Below, piece after piece: positions 36,321 to 47,530 of a DNA stretch of 64,000 nt. The notes below the pieces were generated by a model. The model had not been told where the DNA came from. It ran no database searches and worked only from the letters and a program-made list of their open reading frames with translations. Source of the DNA: Acanthosepion esculentum (taxonomy: Eukaryota > Mollusca > Cephalopoda > Sepiida > Sepiidae); NCBI GenBank assembly GCA_964036315.1, contig CAXIWW010000817.1:8219501-8283500 (forward strand), in the 5' to 3' direction. Position 1 is the stretch's first letter; the number at the start of each line of letters is the position of its first letter. Both the position numbers and the translations under genes were made by a program.

Positions 36321-39300
36321 GACTAGCGGAAAACCTGAGATTGATTGTAAGTCTGTTTTAAAACAAAAGAGACAGGTGATGTCGTTTTGTAGTAGCCTGA
36401 GATTGCTTTTAAGGCCGTTTTCACAAAAGAGACAAGAGAAGTCGGCTCGTAGATGCCTGGGATTGCTTGTAAGGCAATTGGCACAAAAGAGCCAGGAGAA
36501 TTCGGCTTGTAGTAGCCTGAGATTTCTTGTAAGGCAGTTGCCACAAATGAGCCAGGAGAAATCGGTTCGTAGCCGCCTGGGATTGCTTTTAAGGCAATTG
36601 GCACATTAAGTCAGGAGAATTGTACTAGCGACAGCTTGAGATTGCTTGTAAGGCAGTTGACACAAAAGAGCCAGGATATGTCGATTTGTAGCGATCTGAG
36701 ATTGCTTGTAAGGCAGTTTCACAATAGAGCCAGGCGTATTCGGCTTGTAGCAGTCTGAGATTGCTTGTAAGGCAGTTTTTAAAAAAAGAGACAGGAGATG
36801 TCGTTTTGTAGCAGCCTGTGATTGCATTTAAAGCAGTTTTCACAAAAGAGACAAGATAAGTAGGCTCGTAGACGCCTGAGATTGCATGTAAGGCAGTTGC
36901 CACAAAACTTGTAAGGCAATTTGCACAAAAGAGCCAGGAGAATTCGGCTTGCTGTAGACTGAGATTGCTTTTAAGGCAGTTGTCACAATAGAACCAGGAG
37001 AATTTGGCTTATAGCAGCCTGAGATTGCTTGTAAGGCAGTTACCACAAAAGAGCCAGGAGATATCGGCCCGTAGCCGCCTGGGATTGCTTTTAAGGCAAT
37101 TGGCACAAAAAGTCAGGAGAACAGTGCTGGCGGCAGCCTGAGAATGCTTGTAAATCAGTTGTCACAAAAGAGACAGGAGATGTCTATTTGTAGTGGCCTG
37201 AGTTTGCTTGCAAACTGTTTCACAAAAGAGCCAGGCGTATTCGGCTTGTAGCAGCCTGAGATTGCTTGTAAGGCTATTACCACAAAAGAGCCAGGAGAAA
37301 TCGGCACGTAGCCGCCTGGGATTTCTTTTAAAAGCAATTGGCACAAAAAGTCAGGAGAACTGTCCTGGCGGAAGACTGAGATTGCTTGTAAAGCAGTTGT
37401 CACAAAAGAGACAGGAGATGTCGATTTGTAGCGGCCTGATATTACTTGTAAGGCAGTTTTCACAAAAGAGACAAGTGAAGTCGGCTTGTAGCTGCCTGAC
37501 ATTGCTTGTAAGGCAGTTGTCACAAAAGCGCCAGGAGAATTCGGCTTGTAGCAGCCGGAGATTACTTGCAAGGCAGTTTTCACAAAAGAGCCAAGAGAAG
37601 TCGGCTCGTAGCAGCCTGATATTTATTGTAAGGCAGTTGTCATAAAAGCGCCAGGAGAATTCGGCTATTAGCAGCCTGAGATTTCTTGTAAGGCAGTTGC
37701 CACAAAAGCGCCAGGAGAAATCCGCTCGTAGCCACTTGGGATTGCTTGTAAGGCAATTCGCACAAAAAGCCAGGAGAATTCATATTGCTGCAGCCTGAGA
37801 ATGCTTGTAAGGCAGATGCCACAAATGATCCAGGAGAAATCGGTTCGTAGCAGCCTGGGATAGGTTGTAAGGCAGTTGTAACAAAAGAGCCAGTATATGT
37901 CGATTTGTAGCGGCCAATTCGGCTTGTAGCAGGCTGAGATTGCTTGTAAGGCAGTTTTCACAAAAGATACAAGAGATGTGGGTTTGTAGCAGCCTGAGAT
38001 TGCTTGAAAGGCAGTTTTCACAAAATAGCCAAGAGAAGTCGGCTCGTAGCAGTCTGACATTGCTTGTAAGGCAGTTTTCACAAAAGAGCCAGGAGAATCC
38101 GGGTTGTTGCAGACTGAGATTGCTTGTAAGGCAGTTGCTGCAAAAGAGGCAGGAGAAATCGGCTTGTAGCAGCCTGAGATCCTTTGTAAGACAGTTTTCA
38201 CAAATAGCCCGGAGAAGTCGGCCGATAGCAGCGGGAGATTGCTTGTTAGGGAGTTGTCAAAAAAGAGTCAGCAGGTGTAAGTTTGTAGAAGCCTGAGATT
38301 GCGTGTAAAGCAATTTTCACAAAAAGCCATGGGAAACGGGCTCGTAGCTGCGTGGAATTGCTTGTAATGAAATTGGCACAAAAATCAAAGAGAATTGGGC
38401 TTGCTGCTGTGATTGCATGTAAGGCAGTTGCTACAAAAGAGCCAGGCGTATTCGGCTTGTAGAAGCCTGAGATTGCTTGTAAGGCAGTTTTCACAAGAGA
38501 GCCAAGAGAAGTCGTCTCGGAGCAGCCTGACATTGCTTGTATGGCAGTTGTCATAAAAGAGCCAGGAGAATTCGGTTTGTAGCAGCCTGAGATTGCTTGT
38601 AAGGCAGTTACCTCAAACAGCCTGGAGAAGTGGGATTGCTGCAGCCTGAGATTGCTTTTCAGGCAGTTGTCACAATAGAGCCAGGATAATTCGGCTTGTA
38701 GCAGCTTGAGATTGCTTGTAAGGCTGTTACCACAAAACAGCCAGGAGAAATCGTCATGTAGCCGCGTGGGATTGCTTTTTTAAGGCAATTGGCACAAAAA
38801 GTAATTGGCCTAGCGGCAGCCTGATATTGCTTGTGAGACAGTTCGCACAAAAGAGACAGTAGATGTCGATTTGTAGCGGCCTGAGATTGCTTGCAAGGCA
38901 GTTTCACAAAAGAGACAGGAGATGTGGGTTTGTAGCAGCCTGAGATTGATTGTAAGGCAGTTTTCACAAAAGAGGCATGAGAAGTCGGCTCGTAGCATCC
39001 TGATTTTGCTTGTAAGGCAGTTGTCTCAAGAGAGCCAGGAGAATTCGGCTTGTAGCAGCCTGAGATTGCTTTTCAGGCAGTTGTCACAATAGAGCCAGGA
39101 TAATTCGGCTTTTAGCAGCTTGAGATTGCTTGTAAGGCAGTTACCACAAAACAGCCAGGAGAAATCGTCACGTAGCCGCCTGGGATTGCTTTTTTAAGGC
39201 AATTGGCACAAAAAGTAATTGGCCTAGCGGCAGCCTGATATGGCTTGTAAGACAGTTCGCACAAAAGAGACAGTAGATGTCGATTTGTAGCAGCCTGAGT

Positions 39301-40960
39301 TTGCTTGTAATACAGTTGCCACAAAAGAGCCAGGAGAAATCGGCTCGTTGGTGCCTGGGATTGCTTGTAAGCCAATTGGCACAAAAAGCCGAAAGAGTTG
39401 GGGTTGCTGCAGCCTGACATGGCTTGTAAGGCAGTTTTCACAAACGAACCAAGAAAAGTCTGCTCGTAGCAGCCTGAAATTGCTTGTAAGGCAGTTGCCA
39501 AAAAAGAGCCAGGACAAATCGGCTTGTAGCAGCCTGAGTTTGCTTGTAAGCCACTTGTCATCGAAGAGCCAGGCGTAGTCGGCCCGTAACATCCTGAGAT
39601 TGCTTGTAAGGCAGTTCTCACAAAAGACCCAGGAGAATTCGTCTTGTAGAGGCCTGGTATTGCTTGTAAGGCAGTTGCCACAAAAGAGCCAGGTGAAATA
39701 CGCTCGTAGCAGCCTGGGATTACTTGTAAGGCAATTGGCAAAAAAAGCAAGGAGAATTGGGCTTGCTGCAGCCTGAGATTGCTTGTAAGGCAGTTGCCAC
39801 AAAAGAGAAAGGTGTAGTCAGCTTGTAGTAGCCTGAGATTTCTTGTAAGGCAGTTGTCACGAAAGAGCCAGGAGATCGATTTGTTGCGGCCGTAGATTGC
39901 TTGTAAGGCATTTGTCATAGAAGATCCAGGCATAGTCGGCTCGTAGCAGCCTGAGATTGCTTGGAAATAAGTTGGCACAAAAGAGGCAGGAGAAATCGGC
40001 TTGTAGCAGCCTGAGATCCTTTGTAAGACAGTTTTCACAAATAGCCCGGAGAAGTCGGCCGATAGCAGCGGGAGATTGCTTGTAAGGGAGTTGTAAAAAA
40101 AGAGTCAGCAGGTGTAAGTTTGTAGAAGCCTGAGATTGCGTGTAAAGCCAGGGTAAACGGGCTCGTAGCTGCGTGGAATTGCTTGTAATGAAATTGGCAC
40201 AAAAATCCAAGAGAATTGGGCTTGCTGCTGTGATTGCATGTAAGGCAGTTGCTACAAAAGAGCCAGGCGTATTCGGCTTGTAGAAGCCTGAGATTGCTTG
40301 TAAGGCAGTTTACACAAGAGAGCCAAGAGAAGTCGGCTCGGAGCAGCCTGACATTGCTTGTAAGGCAGTTGTCACAAAAGAGCCAGTAGAATTCGTCTTG
40401 TAGCAGCCTGAGGTTGCTTGTAATGCAGTCGCCACAAAAGAGCCTTGAGAAATCGCCTCGTAGCAGCCTGGGATTATTTTGTAAGGCAATTGGCAAAAAA
40501 GACAGGAACATTGGGCTTGCTGCAGCCTGACGTTGCTTGTAAGGCAGTTGTCACGAAAGCGCCAGGAGATCGATTTTTTAGCAGCCTGAGATTGCTTGTA
40601 ATGCAGTTGTCTTAAAAGTGCCAGCAGGTGTAGGCTTGTAGAAGAATGAGATTGCTTGTAAGGCAATTTTCACAAATCTCCCAGGAGAACCGGCTCGTAG
40701 AATCCTATGTTTGCGTGTAAGGCACTTTCCACAAAAAGCCAGGAGAAATGGGATCGTAGCAGCCTGAGATTGCTTGTAAGGCAGGTGTCACAAAAGAGCC
40801 AGGCGTATTCGGATTGTAGCAGCCTGAGATTGATTTTGCGCAGTTTTCACAGAAGAGCCAGCAGGTGTGGGCTTGTATCAGCCTGAGATTGCTTGTAAGG
40901 CAGTTTTCACAAAAGAGCCAGGAAATGCCGTTTTGTAGCAGCCTGAGATTGCTTGTAAGG
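36321..40960 (-). repeat. Satellite C array 2, reverse
   Basis: About 77 copies of the same 60-bp monomer in reverse orientation (GAGATTGCTTGTAAGGCAG on the plus strand). The change of direction is abrupt: ATTACAAGCA (forward) is followed by GACTAGCGGAAAACCTGAG (reverse). Internal duplications occur. The block near 38,140-38,530, with CCTTTGTAAGACAG and GCGTGGAATTGC, recurs at about 39,977-40,360 with an offset of 1,837 bp and a 24-bp deletion. A 414-bp duplication links about 38,660-38,880 with 39,075-39,290 through the marker TCGTCATGTAGCCGC/TCGTCACGTAGCCGC. It ends at GCTTGTAAGG, directly followed by repeat D. Confidence 0.95.
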
Positions 40961-41413
40961 GATTTTTCATTTGGTCAATTTATGTAGATCAAATTGTGTG
41001 CAATTATTTGATTTGTCTATATTTACAGGGATTTTTCATTTGCTCAGATAGTAAAAATATTTCTTTTACTGGAATAAGTTATAAACAAGTGAAATATGAC
41101 AGATTTCCCAGTTTAGGGCCGCATGACAATTTCCGCAAATGAGCTAACACAATTCCCCATACCTTTGAATTTCAACTCGACTCTAATCAAGGTGTCGAAA
41201 AAACATTTGTAATTATGAATAAGACAAGATATTCCCGAAAATTGGACACCAATATTTTGTGGATTCTATAAAAAGGCAAAATTAGAATTGCAGTCTTATT
41301 GTGCACACTGGAATTCGGACGCTGTAAATTGTCAGACGACATACCGCGCACCTGGTGAAAGATGTACTTGTTACTATCTGACCAAATGAAAAATCCCTGT
41401 ATACATAGACAAA
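40961..41413 (-). repeat. Repeat D (AT-rich, 396-bp family), left copy with internal fold-back
   Basis: A first piece, 40,961 to about 41,055, runs forward (GATTTTTCATTTGGTC, GTGCAATTATTTGATTTG, GCTCAGATAGTAAAAA). From about 41,055 to 41,413 the sequence is in reverse orientation and covers nearly a full unit relative to the copies at 49.8-50.6 kb. Shared landmarks are GTTTAGGGCCGCATGACA, AATTTCCGCAAATGAGCTAA, GGACACCAATATTTTGTGG, TCTATAAAAAGG, GTGCACACTGGAATTCGG and ATACCGCGCACC. The turn point sits at AAAAATATTTC, where both orientations share an A-rich stretch. No coding capacity or clear terminal inverted repeat was found. Confidence 0.88.
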
Positions 41414-44400
41414 GAGATCCGAATCAAGGCTGCTGGACGTAATGTATCATCTTACACAAGACGCTCAAATATGGACCGGAAGCCAACAGGTGGGAGGCCA
41501 TGCTGCTAGACGTAGCCTAATATCTTACATTAGACACTCAAATATGGACCCGAAACCAACAGATCAGAGGCCATGTTGCTGGACGTAGTTTATCTTTTTA
41601 CATTAGCCGCTCAAATATGCACAAGAAAGCAAGAGATCAGAAACAGGGCTGCTGGACGTAGTGTATCATGTTACACAAGACGCTCAAATATGGACCGGAA
41701 CCCAACAGGTGGGAGGCCAGGCTGCTGGACGTAGTCTAAAATCTTACATTAGACGCTCAAATATGGACCGGAAACCAACAGATCAGAAGCCATGCTGTTT
41801 GACGTAGTTTATCTTTTTACATTAGACGCTCAAATATGCACCAGAAACCAACAGATCAGAATCATGGCTGCTGGACGTAGTGTATCATCTTACACAAGAC
41901 GCTCAAATATGGACCGGAAGCCAACAGGTCAGAGGCAATGCTGCTGGACGTAGTCTAAAATCTTACATTAGACGCACAAATATGGACCGGAAACCAACAG
42001 ATCAGAGGCCATGCTGCTGGACGTAGTTTATCTTTTCACATTAGACGCTCAAATATGCACCAGAAACAAACAGATCAGAATCATGGCTGCTGGACGTACT
42101 GTATCATCTTACACAAGACGCTCAAATATGGACCGGAGGCCAACAGGTCAGAGGCCATTCTGCTGGACGTAGTCTAATATATTTCATTAGACGCTCAAAT
42201 ATGGACCGGAAATCAACGGATCAGAGGCCATGCTGCTGGACGTAGTTTATCTTTTTACATTAGACGCTAAAATATGCACCAGAAACCAACAGATCAGAAT
42301 CATGGCTGCTGGACGTAGTGTATCATCTTACACAAGACGCTCAAATATGGACCGGAAGCCAACAGGTCAGTGACGATGCTGCTGGACGTAGTCTAAAATC
42401 TTACATTAGACGCTCAAATATGGACCGGAAACCAACAGATCAGAGGCCATGCTGCTGGTCGTAGTTTATCTTTTTACATTAGACGCTCAAATATGCACCA
42501 GAAACCAAGAGATCAGAAACAGGGCTGCTGGATGTAGTGTATCATCTTACACAAGACGCTCAGATATAGTCCGGAAGCCAACAGGTCAGAGGACATGCTG
42601 CTGGACGTAGTCTAAAATCTTACATTGGACGCTCAAATATGGTCGGGAAACCAACAGGTCAGAGGCCATGCTGCTGGACGTATTCTCAAATCTTACATTA
42701 GACGCTCAAATATGGACCGGAAACCAACAGATCAGAGGCCATATTGCTGGGCGTAGTTTATCTTTTTACATTAATCGGTCAAATATGAACGAGACACCAA
42801 CAGATCAGAATCAGGGCTGCTGGACGTAGTATATCATCTTAAACAAGACGCTCAAATATGGAACGGAAGCCAACAGGTCAGAGGCCATGCTGCTGGACGA
42901 AGTCTAAAATCTTACATTAGACGCTCAAATATGGACCGGAAACCAACAGATCAGAGGCCATGCTATTGGACGTAGTTTGTCTTTTTACATTAGACGCTCA
43001 GATATGCACCAGAAACCAAGATATCAGAAACAGGGCTGCTGGACGTAGTGTATTATCTTACACAAGACGCTCAAATATGAACCGGAAGTCACCAGGTCAG
43101 AGGCCATGCTGCTGGACGTAGTCTAAAATCTTACATTAGACGCTGAAATATGGACCGGAAACCAACAGATCAGAGGCCATGCTGCTGGTCGTAGTTTATC
43201 TTTTTACATTAGACGCTCAAATATGCACCAGAAACCAAGAGGTCACAATCATGGCTGCTGGACGTAGTGTATCATCTTATACAAGACGCTAATATATGGA
43301 CCGGAAGCCAACAGATCAGAGGCCATGCTGCTGAGCGAAGTCTAAAATCTTACATTAGACGCTCAAATATGGACCCGAAACCAACAGATCAGAGGCCATG
43401 CTGCTGGACGTAGTTTATCTTTTTAAATTAGACGCTCAAAATATGCACCAGAATCCAACAGATCAGAATCATGGCTGCTGGTCGTAGTGAAACATCTTAC
43501 ACAAGACGCTCAAATATGGCCCGGAAGCTAACAGGTCAGAGACTATTGCTGCTGGACGTAGTCTAAAATCTTACATTAGACGCTCAAAGATGGACCGGAA
43601 ACTAACAGATCAGAGGCCATGCTGCTGGACGTAGTTTATCTTTTTACATTAGAAGCTCAAATATGTACCAGAAACCAAGAGATCAGAATCATGGCTGCTG
43701 GACGTAGTTTATCACCTTACACAAGACGCTCAGATATGGACCGGAAGCGAACAGTTCAGAGGACATGCTGCTGGACGTAGGCTAAATTCTTACATTAGAC
43801 GCTCACATATGGACCGGAAGCCAACAGATTAGCGGGCATGCTGCTGGACGTAGTCTAAAATCTTATATTAGACGCTCAAATATGGACCGGAAGCCAACAG
43901 GTCAGAAGCAATGCTGCTAGACGTAATCTAATATCCTACATTAGACTTTCAAATATGGACGGGAAACCAACTGATCAGAAGCCATGCTGCTGCACGTGGT
44001 TTATCTTTTTACATTAGACGCTCAAATATGCACCAGAAACCAACAGATCAGAATCATGGCTGCTGGGCGTAGTGTATCATCTTACACAAGACGCTCAAAT
44101 ATGGACCGGAAGCAAACAGGTCAGAGGCCATGCTGCTGCATGTAGTCTGAAATCTTACATTAGACGCTCAAATATGGACAGGAAACCAACAGATCAGAGG
44201 CCATGCTGCTGGACATAGTTTATCTTTTTACATTAGACGCTCAAATATGCACCAGAAACCAAGATATCAGAAACAGGGCTGCTGGACGTAGTGTATTATC
44301 TTACACAAGACGCTCAAATATGAACCGGAAGCCAACAGGTCAAAGGCCATGCTGCTGGACGTAGTATAAAATCTTACATTAGACGCTCAAATATGGACCG

Positions 44401-47400
44401 GAAACCAACAGATCAGAGGCCATGCTGCTGGTCGTAGTTTATCTTTTTACATTAGACGCTCAAATATACACCAGAAACCAAGAGATCATAATCATGGCTG
44501 CTGGACGTAGTGTATCATCTTACACAAGGCGCTCAAATATTGACCGGAAGCCAACAGGTCGGAGGCAATGCTGCTGAATGTCGTCTAAAATCTTACATTA
44601 GACGCTCAAATATGGACGGGAAACCAACAGATCAGGGGCCATGCTGCTGGACGTAGTTCATCTTTTTAAATTGGACGATCAACTTATGCACCAGAAACCA
44701 ACAGATCAGAATCATGGCTGCTGGACGTAGTGTATCATCTTACACAAGACGCTAATATATGGACCGGAAGACATCAGATCAGAGGCCATGCTGCTGAGCG
44801 TAGTCTTAAATCTTACATTAGACGCTCAAATATGGACCGGAAACCAACAGATCAGAGGCCATGCTGCTGGGCGTAGTTTATTATTTTAAATTAGACGCTC
44901 AAAATATGCACCAGAAACCAACAGATCAGAATCATGGCTGCTGGACGTAGTGTATCATCTTACACAAGACGCTCAAATATGGACCGGAAGCCAACAGGTC
45001 AGAGGCCATGCTGCTGGACGTAGTCTAAAATCTTACATTAGACGCTCAAATATGGACCGGAAACCAACAGATCAGCGGCCATGCTGCTGGTCGTAGTTTA
45101 TCTTTTTACATCAGACGCTCAAATATTCACCAGAAACCAACAGATCAGAATCATGGCTGCTGGACGTAGTGTATCATCTTACACAAGACGCTCAAATATT
45201 GACGGGGAAGCCAACAGGTCACAGGCCATGCTGCTGGACGTAGTTTATATTTTTACATTAGACGCTCAAATATTCACCAGACACCAAGAGATCAGAAACA
45301 GGGCTGCTGGACGTAGTGTATCATCTCACACAAGACGCTCAAATATGGAGCGGAAGACAACAGGTCAGAGGCCATGCTGCTGCATGTAGTCTAAAATCTT
45401 ACATTAGACGCTCAAATATGGTCCGGAAACCAACTGATCAGAGGCCATGCTGCTGGACGTGGTTTATCACCTTGCACAAGACGCTCAAATATGGACCGGA
45501 AGCCAACAGGTCAGAGGCCATCCTGCTGGACGTAGTCTAAAATCTTACATTAAACGCTCAAATATGGACCGGAAACCAACAGATCAGAGGCCATGCTGCT
45601 GGACGTAGTTTATCTTTTTACATTAGACGCTCAAATATGCACCAGAAACCAACAGCTCAGAATCATGGCTGCTGGGCGTAGTGTATCATCTTACACAAGA
45701 CGCTCAAATATGGAACGGAAGCCAACAGGTCAGAGGCCATGCTGCTGGACGTAGTTTATCTTTTTACATTAGACGCTCAAATATTCACCAGACTCCAAGA
45801 GATCAGAAACAGGGCTGCTGGACGTAATGTATCATCTTACACAAGACGCACAAATATGGACCGGACGCCAACAGGTCAGATGCCATGCTGCTGGACGTAT
45901 TCTAAAACGTTACATTAGACGCTCAAATATGGACGGGAAACCAACAGATCAGAGGCGAAGCTGCTGGACGTAGTTTACCTATTTACATTAGACGCTCAAA
46001 TATGTACAGAAACCAATAGATCAGAATCATGTCTGCTGGACGTAGTGTATCATCTTACACAAGACGCTCAAATATGGACCGGAAGCCAACAGGTCAGATG
46101 CCATGCTGCTGGACGTAGTTTATATTTCTATATTAGATGCTCAAATATGCACCAGAAAGCAAGAGATCAGAAACAGGGCTGCTGGACGTAGTGTATCATC
46201 TTACACAAGACGCTCAAATATGGACCGGAAGCTAACAGGTCAGAAGCCATGCTGCTGGGCGTAGTCTAAAATCTTACATTAGACGCTCAAATATGCACCG
46301 GAAACCAACAGATCAGAGGCCATGCTGCCGGACGTAGTTTATATTTTTACATTAGAAGCTCAAATATGTACCTGAAACCAACAGATCAGAATCATGGCTG
46401 CTGGACGTAGTGTATCATCTTACACAAGACGCTCAAATATGGACCGGAAGCCAACAGATCACAGGCAATGCTGCTGCATGTAGTCTAAAATCTTACATTA
46501 GACGCTCAAATATGGACCGGAAACCAACAGATCAGAGGCCATGCTGCTGGACGTAGTTTATCTTTTTAAATTAGACGCTCAAATATGCACCAGATACCAA
46601 CAGATCAGAAACAGGGCTGCTGGACGTAGTGTATCACCTTACACAAGACGCTCAAATATGGACCGGAAGCCAACAGCTCAGAGACCATGCTGCTGGTGGG
46701 AGTCTAAAATCTTATATTAGACGCTCAAATATGGTCCGGAAACCAACAGATCAGAGGGTGTGCTGCTGGTCGTAGTTTACCTTTTTACATTAGACGCTCA
46801 AAATATGGACCGGAAACAAACAGATCTGAGGCCATGCTGCTGGCCGTAGTTTATCTTTTTACATTAGACGCTCAAATATGCACCAGAAACCAACAGATCA
46901 GAATCATGGCTGCTGGACGTAGTGTATCATCTTACACAAAACGCTCAAATATGGACCGGAAACAAACAGATCTGAGGCCATGCTGCTGGACGTAGTTTAT
47001 CTTTTTTCATTAGACGCTCAAATATGCACGAGAAACCAAGAGATCAGAAACAGGGGTGCTGGACGTAGTGTATCATCTTACACAAGACGCTCAAATATGC
47101 ACCAGAAACCAACAGATCAGAATCATGGCTGGTGGACTTAGTGTATCATCTTAGACAAGACGCTCAAATATGGACCGGAAGACAACAGGTCAGAGGCCAT
47201 GCTGCTGGATGTCATGTAATATCTTACATTAGGGGCTCAAATATAGACCGGAAGCCAACAGATCAGAGGCCATGCTGCTGGACGTAGTTTATCTTTTTAC
47301 ATCAGACGCTCAAATATGCACCAGAAACCAACAGAACAGAACCATGGCTGGTGGACTTAGTTTATCATCTTACACAAGACGCTCAAATTTGGACCGGAAG

Positions 47401-47530
47401 CCAACAGGTCAGAGGCCAACCTCCTGGACGTAGTTTATCTTTTTATATTAGACGCTCAAATATGCACCAGAAACCAAGATATCAGAAACAGGGCTGCTGG
47501 ACGTAGTGTAAAATCTTATAGTAGCCGCTC
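41414..47530 (+). repeat. Satellite E array, forward (73-bp monomers, 219-bp trimer)
   Basis: About 84 copies of a 73-bp monomer, with starts of CTGCTGG at 45,011, 45,084 and 45,157, for example. The shared core is GACGCTCAAATATG and GATCAGA, then CTGCTGGACGTAG. Three types tend to cycle. Type 1 has GTGTATCATCTTACACAAG and GGACCGGAAGCCAACAGG. Type 2 has GTCTAAAATCTTACATTAG and GGACCGGAAACC. Type 3 has GTTTATCTTTTTACATTAG and GCACCAGAAACC. Together they form a 219-bp higher-order unit, disrupted in places such as 45,170-45,420 and 46,680-47,150. It starts directly after repeat D (GAGATCCGAATC) and ends at an inversion. Confidence 0.95.

Noticed and set aside
33579..40960. Common origin of satellites B and C through a shared CAGGAGA/TCTCCTG motif
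   Set aside because: The shared stretch is about seven bases and the flanks do not align, unlike the clear A-E relationship.
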